Positions 43,282 to 52,177 are shown, counted from the stretch's first letter. The stretch is 64,000 nucleotides of DNA from Micromonospora sp. WMMD1102 (GCF_029626265.1 NZ_JARUBN010000001.1:3968001-4032000); one strand, 5' to 3'. Numbers and translations: made by a program. The notes: a model not told the origin generated them from the sequence alone.

Positions 43282-43726
43282 GTGCCGACGCAGCCCCGCC
43301 AGGACCGGGGCCATGGCGCGGCTCGACATCGTCCATCTCGCCGACCGGGGCGTGCTCAGCCTCTCCGGCGGCGAACGGCAACGGGTGCTGGTGGCTCGGG
43401 CACTCGTGCAGGAGCCGGAGGTCCTGGTCCTCGACGAACCGACCAACCACCTGGACATCCGACACCAGATCGAGCTGCTCTCCCTGCTCCGGGATGCCTC
43501 GCTGACGGTCCTGGTGGTCCTGCACGACCTGAACCTCGCCGCCGCGACCTGTGACCGGATCGGCGTGCTCTCCGGCGGGCGACTCGTCGCCGCCGGCACG
43601 CCCGCGGAGGTGCTCACCGCCGAACTCGTCCGGGACGTCTTCGGGGTGGACGCCACCGTCGTCGCCCACCCGTTGACCGGCGACCCGCAACTGTTGTACG
43701 CCCTCACGCCAGCCCAGACCACCTAA
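43282..43726 (+). pseudogene. ABC transporter ATPase (FecE/FhuC type), N-terminally deleted
   Basis: From 43313 the frame encodes 137 residues of an iron-siderophore/vitamin B12-type ATPase: signature LSLSGGERQRVLVARAL, Walker B VLVLDEPTNHLDIRHQ and H-loop VVLHDLNLA. The first ~115 residues including Walker A are missing, so it cannot bind ATP normally. A ribosome site and GTG at 43282 lie just upstream but in another frame. The junction near 43290-43313 therefore fuses the start of a different gene to the ATPase tail. The upstream genes of this ABC operon, including a permease, were evidently lost. Confidence 0.78.
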
Positions 43727-43757
43727 GCGACACCGATCGGAAAGTGAGCATTCGGGG

Positions 43758-44762
43758 ATGCCCATCCCGCACCACCGGACCGCGACGATCCGCGGCACCG
43801 CCGCCGGCCTTGTCGTCGTCGCGCTGTTGTCCGCCTGCGGAGCCACCGTCGACGGGTCCGCCACCCCCGACCCGCAGGTGGTCGTACAGCGCTGCGGCGA
43901 GGAGGTCGAATACACCACCCCCCGGCGGGCGGTGGTGTACGAGGGCGGCAGCGCGGACAAGATGTTCGCGCTCGGCCTCACCGACCACGTCCACGGGTAC
44001 GTCATGCCACCGGCCAATCCACCGGTGAGCGAGTCGCCCTGGGCACAGGAGTACGCGAAGGTGGAGTTCCTCAGCGACGACCTGCTCAACCGGGAGCTGG
44101 TGGTGGACGCCGAGGCCGACTTCGTGGTCGCCGGCTGGGGTTCCGGATTCAGCGACAAGCGGGGCATCACCCCGGAGATCCTCGACGGCCTCGGCATCCA
44201 GAGTTTCATGCACACCGAGTCCTGTTTCAACTATCCGGGCTTCCCGCAGCGGACGACCCCGTTCGACGGCCTCTACACCGACCTCGAACGACTCGGCCGG
44301 ATCTTCGGGGTCGAGGCACGGGCGACCGAGGTGGTCCAAGGTCTGCGGCAGCGCGTCGAGGCGGTGCAGGCACAGCCGACCGGCCCGGACCGGATCCCGG
44401 TGTTCCTCTACGACTCGGGCACCGACCAGCCCTTCACCGCCGGTCGCCAGGTGCCGCCGACCGACATCATCTCGTTCGCCGGCGCCCGGAACATCTTCGA
44501 GCAGCTCGACGCACGCTGGACCCAGGTGAGCTGGGAGGCTGTCGTGCAGGGCCAGCCGGAGGTCGTCGTCATCCTCGACTACGGGGACAAGCCGGCCCAG
44601 GAGAAGATCGATTTCCTGAAGACCTTCCCCACCACCCGCAACCTGCCCGCCGTGGTCGAGAACCGGTTCTTCGTCCTCGGCTACAACGAGGGAATCAGCG
44701 GACCGCGCAACGTCGACGGCCTGGAGAAGTTCGCCGGATACCTCCGGAGCCTCCGACCCTGA
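43758..44762 (+). CDS. ABC substrate-binding lipoprotein (iron-siderophore/B12 type)
   Basis: A 334-residue binding protein. The lipobox ends at Cys27 (LLSAC). The two-lobed helical-backbone fold is indicated by AVVYEGGSADKMFALGLTDHVHGY in the first lobe and PEVVVILDYGD plus NRFFVLGYNEGISGPRNVDGLEKF in the second. Two further Cys (QRCGEE and ESCFNY) may pair. It follows the truncated ATPase by 31 nt, so it was part of a metal or siderophore uptake operon that has lost its permease and ATPase function here. It may still serve another transporter. Confidence 0.87.
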   Translation: MPIPHHRTATIRGTAAGLVVVALLSACGATVDGSATPDPQVVVQRCGEEVEYTTPRRAVVYEGGSADKMFALGLTDHVHGYVMPPANPPVSESPWAQEYAKVEFLSDDLLNRELVVDAEADFVVAGWGSGFSDKRGITPEILDGLGIQSFMHTESCFNYPGFPQRTTPFDGLYTDLERLGRIFGVEARATEVVQGLRQRVEAVQAQPTGPDRIPVFLYDSGTDQPFTAGRQVPPTDIISFAGARNIFEQLDARWTQVSWEAVVQGQPEVVVILDYGDKPAQEKIDFLKTFPTTRNLPAVVENRFFVLGYNEGISGPRNVDGLEKFAGYLRSLRP

Positions 44763-44798
44763 GCCCGGCGACCGATCGCAGCCGGTACCGCAGGAGGA

Positions 44799-44845
44799 GC
44801 CCGCCCGTGACCGCGTCCGCCGTGCGCCCGGGGTCACGGGCGGGC
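44799..44845. terminator. bidirectional terminator between convergent ABC genes
   Basis: GCCCGCCCGTGACC (44799-44812) and GGTCACGGGCGGGC (44832-44845) are perfectly complementary over 14 bp with a 19-nt loop. It lies between the binding-protein gene on the plus strand and the fused permease on the minus strand. Confidence 0.82.
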
Positions 44846-44879
44846 GGGGCGGCGATCGGCCACTCCGCCGACGCTGGTC

Positions 44880-44908
44880 GCCCCGCCCCGCCCCGCCCCG
44901 CCCCGCCG
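44880..44908. repeat. CCCCG pentamer run
   Basis: Five consecutive CCCCG units at 44881-44905 in the convergent spacer. It is a simple-sequence tract, of no known function and prone to slippage. Confidence 0.9.
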
Positions 44909-44951
44909 TGACGCCGGCCGCAGCCGCGCCGGTCGGGTACCCGCCGAACGG

Positions 44952-46970
44952 CTACCCCTTGACCGCCCCCGCCGTGAGTCCCTCGGTGAGGAAGCGCTGC
45001 CCGAAGGCGTACATGATCACCACGGGGATGCTGACCAGCAGCGAGGCCGCGGCGAGCTGTCCCTGCGGCACGACGTCCCCGGCGATCATGGACTGCATCC
45101 CCACCGGGAGCGTCTTGTACTCGTCCTTGGTGATGAACACGAAGGCGAAGAGGAACTCGTTCCAGGCGTTCGTCAGGGTGAACAGCGCGACCGCCAGCAG
45201 TCCCGGCTTGGCCAGGGGCAGCACCACCCGACCGAACGCCTGGAGGCGGGTGCAGCCGTCGACCAGCGCGGCCTCCTCCAACTCGATGGGGATCGACGAG
45301 AAGTAACCCGCCAGCAGCCAGGTGGCGAACGGCAGCGTGAAGGTCGGGTACGTGACCACCAGAGACCACAGCGAGTCGGTGAGCCGTACGCCGATGAGCA
45401 GCTGGTACAGCGGGATGAACAGCAGCGCGCCCGGCATCACGTAGGTGACCAGCACCGTGACGGTGAAACCCTGCGCCCCGCGGAACCGCAGCCGGGCCAG
45501 CGCATAGCCGGCCAGGGCGGCGCAGACCAGTGCCACCGCCGTGGAGGCCGCGGACACCAGCACGGTGTTGAGGTACCAGCGACCGAAGGGCTTGGTGGCG
45601 AAGAGGTCGGTGAACTGCTGGAGGGTCCACGGTGTCGGCCACAGGTCGTTGTCCCGCATGACGATCTGGCCCTCGGACTTGAACGCCGTGACGACGATCC
45701 AGTACAGCGGAACCAGGACGAAGGCGAGCAGCGCGGCCAGCGCGATCCCGGAGGCCAGCTTCGACGTCACCGACGACGCCCGGCGACGTCCCCAGGACTG
45801 GAGCGCCGAGACCACCCGGCCGACCGCCGCCGCGACCAGCAGGATCACCCCGAGGACCAGCGCCGCCTTCCAGACGATGTGTGGCGACGCCCAGGCCAGC
45901 AGACCGGTGAGCACCAGGGCGACGGCCCACGGCAACGCCTTGCGCGCCTGCCGCGCCTGCTGGGCCCTGCGGGCCCGTCGGGGCGACGCGGTGACGACGT
46001 CCCGGCGCAGCAACCGGACCAGGAAGAACACCAGTACGCCGACGACCGGCATCATCACCAGCGTGACCGCCGCGCCCGCGCCGTACTGTAGTTGCAGGAT
46101 CGCCTTCGAGTAGGCGACCAGCACGTACGGCGCTGTCGCGTCACCCGGGCCGCCCTGGGTCAGCAACCAGATGAGGTCGAAGTTGTTGAACGTCCAGATC
46201 GACGACAGGGTCACCGTCACGGTGATCACGTGGCGCAGTCCGGGCAGCGTGACGTGGGCGAACCGCTGCCACGACGAGGCGCCGTCGACGGTCGCCGCCT
46301 CGTAGAGGTCTGCGGGGATGGCCTTCAGCCCCGCGAGGAACGCGACGGTGAAGAACGGCACCCCCTTCCAGACGTTGACCATGATCACCGACGGCATGGC
46401 CAGGGACGCCTCGGAGAGCCAGCCGGCCGGCCAGGTGTCGACCAGGTGCGCCTTGGCCAGCAGCGGCCCGATCCCCGACTCGGTGAGCAGCAGGTTGACG
46501 CTGCCGAAGATCGGGTCGAGCAGCGAGCGCCAGCTGAACGCCGTGACCACCGTCGGCACCACCCACGGCAGCAGGAGAAGCCCGGCCAGCACCGCCCGGC
46601 CACGGCGCAGGTTGTGCAGCAGCAGGGCCGCGGACAGCCCCAGCACCACCTTGAAGACCTCGGCGTACGCGGTGAAGACGAACGAGTTGAGCACGCCCGT
46701 GCGGAACTGGTCGTCCCCGAACAGGGCCGCGTAGTTGGCCAGGCCGACGAAGACGCTCTGCTGGCCGTGCCGTTCCGTCGTGCTGGTGACGACCGACCAG
46801 GCGATCGGCAGGAGCACGAGCCCGCCGACGAGCAGGGCGGTGGGCGCCAGGAACAGCGCCGCCAGCCGCCAGTCACGGCCGAGCCGCCGCTGGGTCGGGG
46901 TGAGGGAGCCGGCCCCCGGCGGCGGGGATGTCCCCGTCGCCGGGGGCGGTGCTGGACGGACCGACGTCAC
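44952..46970 (-). CDS. fused MalF-MalG sugar ABC permease
   Basis: One 672-residue polypeptide contains both permease subunits of a CUT1 sugar importer. Residues ~30-330 are MalF-like, with the EAA loop DLYEAATVDGASSWQRFAHVTLP. Residues ~400-672 are MalG-like, with ELEEAALVDGCTRLQAFGRVVLPLAKPG. Between them lies a basic stretch and two extra hydrophobic segments (WAVALVLTGLLAWA and KAALVLGVILLVAAAVG), needed to bring the second half to the right side of the membrane. No stop interrupts them. The GTG start overlaps the binding-protein stop (GTGA). The ATPase is not encoded nearby. Confidence 0.88.
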   Translation of the reverse strand: MTSVRPAPPPATGTSPPPGAGSLTPTQRRLGRDWRLAALFLAPTALLVGGLVLLPIAWSVVTSTTERHGQQSVFVGLANYAALFGDDQFRTGVLNSFVFTAYAEVFKVVLGLSAALLLHNLRRGRAVLAGLLLLPWVVPTVVTAFSWRSLLDPIFGSVNLLLTESGIGPLLAKAHLVDTWPAGWLSEASLAMPSVIMVNVWKGVPFFTVAFLAGLKAIPADLYEAATVDGASSWQRFAHVTLPGLRHVITVTVTLSSIWTFNNFDLIWLLTQGGPGDATAPYVLVAYSKAILQLQYGAGAAVTLVMMPVVGVLVFFLVRLLRRDVVTASPRRARRAQQARQARKALPWAVALVLTGLLAWASPHIVWKAALVLGVILLVAAAVGRVVSALQSWGRRRASSVTSKLASGIALAALLAFVLVPLYWIVVTAFKSEGQIVMRDNDLWPTPWTLQQFTDLFATKPFGRWYLNTVLVSAASTAVALVCAALAGYALARLRFRGAQGFTVTVLVTYVMPGALLFIPLYQLLIGVRLTDSLWSLVVTYPTFTLPFATWLLAGYFSSIPIELEEAALVDGCTRLQAFGRVVLPLAKPGLLAVALFTLTNAWNEFLFAFVFITKDEYKTLPVGMQSMIAGDVVPQGQLAAASLLVSIPVVIMYAFGQRFLTEGLTAGAVKG

Positions 46971-48397
46971 TGCGGCAGCCCCTGCTGGGTGAAGATCTGC
47001 ACCATCTTGTTGTGGGCGGCCTGCACGGCCTGCGCGGCGGGCGTGCCCTGGATGACCTGCTGCATCATGTCGGTGAGGACGTAGGCACCGACGGCGGCCT
47101 GCTGGCCGGCGCTCGCCTTCTGCGGGAAGTTCAGCCCGTTCTTGGTGGTCAGCGGCAGCGACAGCTGGGTGATCTTGCGCATGATGGGGAACGCCGGGTC
47201 GCCGCTGGTGAAGAACGGGTCGGCGTCCCAGACCTTCTCCCAGGCGGGCAGCGCCAGGCCGGGCGCTTCCTTCGCCACCCCGAGCAGCGCGGGCGCGGTG
47301 ACCAGGTACTGCGCCAGGAGCTTGGCGAGTGCGGCGTTCTTGGCGCCCTTGAAGATGACGAAGGCCTGGGACTGGCCGAGCAGCAGAGGATTGTCGGTGG
47401 CCGGTCCGATGCAGTCGGCGAAGACGTGCGTCTTGTCGTAGACGGGGTTCTTCTTGGTCTTGGAGTCCGCGTAGACGCTGAGCTGGTTGCGGGTGTAGCC
47501 GAGGATCCCGGCGAGCCAGTTCTCGTTGTTGCTGGAGTCGGTCCAGGCGGCCACCCCCGGCGGCAGCATCGGCTTGTACTTGGGGTTGGTGTAGATGTCG
47601 GCGAGGAAGGTCACCGCCTGCACCGTCTCGGGCGAGTTGAACGTGACCTTCCGGCCGTCGTCGGTGGCGATCGACCCGCCGTAGGAGTTGATCAGCGCCT
47701 CGATCATGCCGTTCGCGTCACCGGACCGGTTGACGGTCATGCCCCAGCCGAACCGGCGCTTGGACGGATCGGAGATGGCCAGGCACAGGTCGCGCAACTC
47801 CTCCCAGCTGTAGATGTCCTTGGGGGTGATGCCCTTGTCCTGCATCCAGTCCTTGCGCAGGAACGACCCGATCCCGATGAAGTGGTAAGGGATGGCGAAC
47901 CACTTGCCGTCGAAGACGCAGAAGTTCTTGGACTCGGCGGTGGGCTCGCCGTATCTGGCCGTCAGCGCCTGGACGACGTCCGTCACGTCCTCCAGGTCGC
48001 CCAGCGCGTGGAACTGCGCGACGAAGCGCGAGTCGGTCATGAACGCCAGGTCACGTGCGACGCCGCCCTCGACCTCCGCGTGGATCTTGGCCACCACGTC
48101 ACCGGCGTCGGCCTGGACCAGGCTGTTGTCGATCTTCGTACCGGTGGTGTCGGCGAACTTCTTGATCGAGCTGTCGAGCGCCGCGTTCGCCGCCTCCGAG
48201 TAGAGCTTCTGCGACAGCATCCCCATCGTGGAGCCCTTCAACGACGCCGCGGCATCGATCAGCTCCTTCGGGACCTCGGCCTGCACCTGGGGGGTCGACG
48301 GCGAGCTGTCGCCGCACGCGGCCAGCCCGGCCGCGCCGAGCAGCCCCACCCCCATCCCCAGAAAGCCGCGCCGGGACCTGAACAGGTTGTCCTCCAT
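46967..48397 (-). CDS. sugar-binding lipoprotein with twin-arginine signal
   Basis: A 476-residue ABC binding protein. The N-terminus combines a twin-arginine motif (SRRGFLGMG) with a lipobox ending at Cys28 (LAAC), so it is probably exported folded and then lipid-anchored. Family 1 marks include YSWEELRDLC, SYGGSIATDDGRKVTFNSPET and several Trp for sugar stacking. ATG 48397 has GGAGGGGGAACGG upstream. It is the first gene of a two-gene operon with the fused permease. Ligand unknown. Confidence 0.9.
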   Translation of the reverse strand: MEDNLFRSRRGFLGMGVGLLGAAGLAACGDSSPSTPQVQAEVPKELIDAAASLKGSTMGMLSQKLYSEAANAALDSSIKKFADTTGTKIDNSLVQADAGDVVAKIHAEVEGGVARDLAFMTDSRFVAQFHALGDLEDVTDVVQALTARYGEPTAESKNFCVFDGKWFAIPYHFIGIGSFLRKDWMQDKGITPKDIYSWEELRDLCLAISDPSKRRFGWGMTVNRSGDANGMIEALINSYGGSIATDDGRKVTFNSPETVQAVTFLADIYTNPKYKPMLPPGVAAWTDSSNNENWLAGILGYTRNQLSVYADSKTKKNPVYDKTHVFADCIGPATDNPLLLGQSQAFVIFKGAKNAALAKLLAQYLVTAPALLGVAKEAPGLALPAWEKVWDADPFFTSGDPAFPIMRKITQLSLPLTTKNGLNFPQKASAGQQAAVGAYVLTDMMQQVIQGTPAAQAVQAAHNKMVQIFTQQGLPQ

Positions 48398-48642
48398 GGC
48401 CGTTCCCCCTCCTCTGTCTCGCCTCACCGCTATCCGCCGACCGAGGCCGGGGGTCCGCTGCCTCCTCTGGGGCACCTGCGAACCGCCCACACGAGGACGA
48501 TCGCCGATCGGGTGGTCGCAGCCCGCCTCTGCGCGCAGTCGTCAGAAGCTTGCCCCGACGTGCGGCAGGCCTCTCCCCCGGCTTCTCCCGAACACGCGCA
48601 CCGCCGGTCCCGGGACGTCGGCCTGCCCGGCGGTGCGATCAC

Positions 48643-48696
48643 CTTACCCATTAAGGTAAGTCGCGCCTAGAGGCGGAGGGAAATCTATGGATCCAT
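48643..48696. promoter_or_regulatory. two dyads in the 415-bp spacer upstream of the sugar operon
   Basis: CTTACC-CATTAA-GGTAAG (48643-48660) is a 6-bp dyad with an AT-rich centre. ATGGATCCAT (48687-48696) is a perfect 10-bp palindrome. They lie in an AT-rich patch of the spacer 48398-48812, about 250-300 bp upstream of the binding-protein start, and may be repressor sites. No gene is supported in this spacer. Confidence 0.4.
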
Positions 48697-48812
48697 GGCA
48701 TTTGTAATCATCGATTGCCGGCCTGCCAGCCACCCTGTGGAGTCGTACGGGCTCCGGTGCGGACGAGCACCGCGGTGCGGGAGTGAGCGGGTCCGGCACA
48801 CTCCCGCACCGT

Positions 48813-49757
48813 TCAGCGCGGGTTGACGGCTCGCCAGGCGACGTAGTCGGCGACTGCCGAGGCGAGGTCGAAGGCCGGGCTGAATCCGGTGTCGCTGGTG
48901 AGCCGGCCGATGTCGAGATACGGATTACGGCCGGCGCCCGCCTGCCGTCCGGGCAGCAGGTCGAGCAGCTGGCCGGGCGTGGCCGCCCGCACCGCGTCCG
49001 CGAACTCCCGGTTGGTGAACGGTCGGCCGCCGGACACGTTGTAGGTGGTGTGCCGCAGGGTCTGCGCGGTGGTCAGCAGGGCGATTGCCCGGCCGGCATC
49101 GGGGGCGTAACACCAGTCGCCGCCGTCGTCGGCGTGCAGTGGCGGCGGCCGTTCACCGCGGAGCACCGCGCTGACGTAGGGCGGGATGTAGTTGAACGGT
49201 GATTCCGGATCCATGAGTGGACCCCAGATGCTGCCGATGCGCAGCACGACCGGCTCGACGCCGCTGTCCCGCAGCGCGTGCGTGGTCAGTGGCTCGACCG
49301 CCTTCTTGAACGCGACGATCAGATGGGGCAGCTCCGCCGGAGGCAACGCCAGCTCCTCGTGCCACGGAATCTCCGGCCGGCCGAGGTACACGCCGAGGCT
49401 GCTCGCGACGGCGAACCGGCGTACGCCCCAGGCACGGGCCGCGTCGAGCGCGGTGAACAGGCCGGCCGTGTCCGTCCGGAGGTACGGCAGCGGATCGATG
49501 CCGGGAATGCTGCCGGCGAGGTGGACGATGTCGCTGATGCCGTGGCGGTCGGCGAGGCCGAGGAAGGCGGCCCGGTCGGTCACGTCGAGAGACTCCACGC
49601 CGACCCGGCCGGCGAGGAAGGACGGAATCTCGGTGCGGTGGTGTGCGGTCACGACCACCTGGTGACCGAGATCGGCGAGCGCGCGGGCGGTATGGGCACC
49701 GATCATGCCCAGTCCGCCGGTGACCAGGACCGTACGGGCGCCGGAAACCTTGCTCAT
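48813..49757 (-). CDS. NAD(P)-dependent epimerase/dehydratase (extended SDR)
   Basis: A 314-residue SDR enzyme. The dinucleotide motif is VTGGLGMIGAHTA near residue 13, followed by the Asp of LDVTD and HLAGSIPG. The active-site region reads VASSLGVYLG and then PHLIVAFKKAVEPL, where the usual Tyr-x-x-x-Lys has no Tyr at the expected place. It may use another residue or act as a binding protein. ATG 49757 has AAGGAG five nt upstream. Its promoter carries the same 18-bp element as the reductase gene downstream of the AraC gene, suggesting AraC control. Confidence 0.85.
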   Translation of the reverse strand: MSKVSGARTVLVTGGLGMIGAHTARALADLGHQVVVTAHHRTEIPSFLAGRVGVESLDVTDRAAFLGLADRHGISDIVHLAGSIPGIDPLPYLRTDTAGLFTALDAARAWGVRRFAVASSLGVYLGRPEIPWHEELALPPAELPHLIVAFKKAVEPLTTHALRDSGVEPVVLRIGSIWGPLMDPESPFNYIPPYVSAVLRGERPPPLHADDGGDWCYAPDAGRAIALLTTAQTLRHTTYNVSGGRPFTNREFADAVRAATPGQLLDLLPGRQAGAGRNPYLDIGRLTSDTGFSPAFDLASAVADYVAWRAVNPR

Positions 49758-49798
49758 GCATCTCCTTGTCTGATCGAAGGGGCTTTTACGAGTCCACG

Positions 49799-49841
49799 AA
49801 CCTAGGAGCTGCGCGGCGGCCGGTCTTGAACGAATCGCGCA
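49799..49841 (-). promoter_or_regulatory. AraC-linked promoter element of the epimerase gene
   Basis: Reading the minus strand, TGCGCGATTCGTTCAAGA (49841-49824) is followed after 20 nt by TAGGTT (49804-49799), a plausible -10 box. The identical 18 bases occur in the same orientation before the reductase gene at 51453. The TTCAAG end could act as the -35 box. Confidence 0.65.
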
Positions 49842-49845
49842 GGGG

Positions 49846-50442
49846 TCAGCCGGGCGGTAGCGGACGCGCCGCGGTCAGTGGCGCCGAGGCGGTGACGCGC
49901 TGGACGTGGACCAGTGCGTCGTACCACTGCCGTGGCGTGCCGCCGGACATCGTGGACCCCGGGCCCGCCTCCGGAACGCCGCGGGTGAGCATGGGCCGGT
50001 CCAGCCAGCTCCGCACCGCTGGCGGGGTGTTCCCGGTGAGGTCGACGAAGTAGCTGTCCCGGATGTAGTCGTTTATCTGGATGCCGAGCGTCCAGTCGTC
50101 CTCCCAGGCCACCGTGCGGTAGCCGCGCTGGGCGACGAGATATCGGACCGCCCGGCTCTTCGCCCGGGTCACCTCCGCCAGGCCGTGCGCCGCCTCGCCC
50201 AGACCGACGACGGTCGCGCCGCCGGTGAGCCGCCCCAACTGGGCCAGGTCCGCGCCGACTGCGGCCGGGTCGGTCGGCGCCGCGACAGCCTGGCGTTCGA
50301 GCCACTGGCCGAGTGACAGCGCGGGCTGCGACCGCACGCCGGTCGAGTTGGCGGCGGCGGTGGGGATGGTGCCAACGCCGACCAGTACGGCTCCGGAAAC
50401 GGCGAGGGCAAGGGCGAGGGTACGCCGATGATGTCGTCCCAT
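49846..50442 (-). pseudogene. erythromycin-esterase-like protein with internal deletion
   Basis: A 198-residue exported frame. After a signal peptide (residues ~8-31) comes the N-terminal part of an erythromycin-esterase-like protein: VVGLGEAAHGLAEVTRAKSRAVRYLVAQRGYRTVAWEDDW, with the Glu and His of the active-site region. After AVRSWLDRPML it jumps to GGTPRQWYDALVHVQRVT, which corresponds to the extreme C-terminus of the family. Relatives have about 400-450 residues, so roughly 200 are missing, in frame. The catalytic core is thereby incomplete and activity is unlikely. Its ATG is preceded by GGAG. Confidence 0.68.
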
Positions 50443-50615
50443 GACGAAGGGCTCCTAGGTGTGGACCGGTAGCTGCCCCGTCATTCCAGCCGGATCACGG
50501 CAGTCCGCAATCCGTCCTCGGGCAGCCCTCGACGTACGCAGGTTGTCGTACCCGCCGCGACCGGCCGGCCGGGAGTCAGCCCCGGACCTCGCCGGACGGT
50601 GCGAGGATCGCCCGG

Positions 50616-51449
50616 ATGGACTCCTACGTCGAACGTCCGCCGTCGCCGGGTCTGGCGAGCGTGGTGCGGACGGTCTGGATACAACGCACCGGCGACCTGC
50701 CGTACGTGCAGCGGCACCTGCCGACCGGTGGGGTCGAGCTGCACTTCCCGCTCGGCGGAACTCCCCAGTTGGTCGGTCCGCTGACCGGGCCGCAGGTCGA
50801 GGTCATCCCGGCGCGGACCACCGTCGTCGGAGTGCGGTTCCACCCCGGGACGGCGCCGCCGCTGCCGACGATGCTCGACGACCTGGTGGACCGACGCCTG
50901 AGCCTGGCGGCGCTCTGGGGCGGGTCGGTGGACCGGCTCGTGGCGGCGACGGCCGGAGCCGGTACGCCGGAGCGGGCCCTCCTGGCGGTGCAGGCCCACA
51001 TCCTGCGGGAGTTCCGGCGCTCGGCCGGGGTCGACCCGCTGGTGCGCCGGGCCGTCCGGGCGTTGATGCCCTGGCAGCCGGTCACCATCGACGCCCTGGC
51101 CGGTCGTCTCGCGCTCTCCGGGAGCCAACTGCGTCGTCGCTTCCTGCACGCCGTGGGGGTGAGCCCCAAGGTCCTCCAGCGGACGTTGCGATTCCAGGGA
51201 TTCCTCGCGTCGGCGCAGGCCGGCACCACCGCCAGGGGCCGGTCGGGTCCGGACGGCATGGCGGAGCTGGCGGTCGACCTGGGGTACGCCGACCAGGCCC
51301 ACCTCGGCCGGGAGTGCCTCCGCCTGACGGGTCTCACGCCGCGCCGGCTCCTCGGCGCAGACCTCGACCGGTGCGCCTGCGGCCATGACCACTCGGCGTC
51401 CTACCAGCCCTTCCTCGCCACCCGGGGCAGGTCGGCGCTGCGGGTCTGA
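50616..51449 (+). CDS. AraC-family transcriptional regulator
   Basis: A 277-residue regulator with an N-terminal jelly-roll-like sensing region (PTGGVELHFPLGGTPQ and TTVVGVRFHPGTAPPL) and a C-terminal double helix-turn-helix. The latter reads IDALAGRLALSGSQLRRRFLHAVGVSPKVLQRTLRFQGFL, then LAVDLGYADQAHLGRECLRLTGLTPRRLL. The tail has two Cys and several His (CACGHDHSASYQPF), possibly a metal or redox site. It stands between the two genes that share the 18-bp element, so it is the obvious candidate for the protein that reads it. Confidence 0.93.
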   Translation: MDSYVERPPSPGLASVVRTVWIQRTGDLPYVQRHLPTGGVELHFPLGGTPQLVGPLTGPQVEVIPARTTVVGVRFHPGTAPPLPTMLDDLVDRRLSLAALWGGSVDRLVAATAGAGTPERALLAVQAHILREFRRSAGVDPLVRRAVRALMPWQPVTIDALAGRLALSGSQLRRRFLHAVGVSPKVLQRTLRFQGFLASAQAGTTARGRSGPDGMAELAVDLGYADQAHLGRECLRLTGLTPRRLLGADLDRCACGHDHSASYQPFLATRGRSALRV

Positions 51450-51452
51450 CCG

Positions 51453-51496
51453 TGCGCGATTCGTTCAAGACGCCGGGGTCGGGCCGATCGTAGGGT
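51453..51496 (+). promoter_or_regulatory. AraC-linked promoter element of the reductase gene
   Basis: TGCGCGATTCGTTCAAGA (51453-51470) followed after 20 nt by TAGGGT (51491-51496). It is identical over 18 bases, and nearly identical in spacing, to the element before the epimerase gene. Confidence 0.65.
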
Positions 51497-51580
51497 CCGA
51501 CCCGTGCCGCCTCCGGTCCGGTTCGGCGGCTCGCCCGACGACTTTCGCGCACCACACCTGACCCACCGGAAGGATCCGAC

Positions 51581-52177
51581 ATGAGCAGGGTGATCAGCGC
51601 CCACTCCGTCTCCGTCGACGGCTACCTCACCGGCCGCGATCCCGGCGCCGGACGTGGCCTCGGCGACGCCCCGATGCTGTTCGACTGGTACTTCGACGGC
51701 GACACCCCGAGCCAGGTCTTCGACGGGTTCAAGCTGAGTGCGCCCAGCGCCCGGGTGTTCGACGCGCTCGCCGGGCGCATCGGCGCGAGCCTGGCCGGCC
51801 GCCGCACGTACGACGACTCCGGGTGGCTCCACGGGGGGACGCCGCATCCCGACGCGCCGCTGGTCGTGCTCAGCCACCGGCCGGTTCCCGGCATGACCGA
51901 CGACCGTCAGACGCTCGTCACCACCGGGATCGAGGACGCGGTCGCGGCGGCGCGGGCCCTCGCCGGCGACCGGGACGTCGCCGTCATGGGCGGCGGCGCC
52001 GCGACGGCGGCGTTGGCGGCGGGACTGGTCGACGAGGTGATCCTGCACCAGGTGCCGATCCTGCTCGGCGGCGGCCGGCCGTTCTTCCCGTCGCTGCCCG
52101 AGCACGTGCGGCTCCGACTCGTCGAGGTCGTCCCGGCGCCCGGCGTGATCCACCTGCACTACGAGGTGGTTCGCTGA
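51581..52177 (+). CDS. dihydrofolate reductase-fold protein (RibD C-terminal type)
   Basis: A 198-residue protein of the RibD C-terminal/DHFR-like group. It shows SVSVDGYLTGRD at the start, LAGRRTYDDSGWLHGG, the NADPH-binding VAVMGGGAATAALAAGLVDEVILHQVPILLGGGRPFF, and a final strand. Stand-alone members in actinomycetes are of unknown substrate and often AraC- or LysR-linked. ATG 51581 is preceded by GGAAGGATCC. It is in the same orientation as, and probably controlled by, the AraC protein just upstream. Confidence 0.9.
   Translation: MSRVISAHSVSVDGYLTGRDPGAGRGLGDAPMLFDWYFDGDTPSQVFDGFKLSAPSARVFDALAGRIGASLAGRRTYDDSGWLHGGTPHPDAPLVVLSHRPVPGMTDDRQTLVTTGIEDAVAAARALAGDRDVAVMGGGAATAALAAGLVDEVILHQVPILLGGGRPFFPSLPEHVRLRLVEVVPAPGVIHLHYEVVR

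Noticed and set aside
44880..44908. CCCCG tract as an origin or regulatory repeat
   Set aside because: It is a plain simple-sequence run in a convergent spacer with no DnaA-box or other associated signal.
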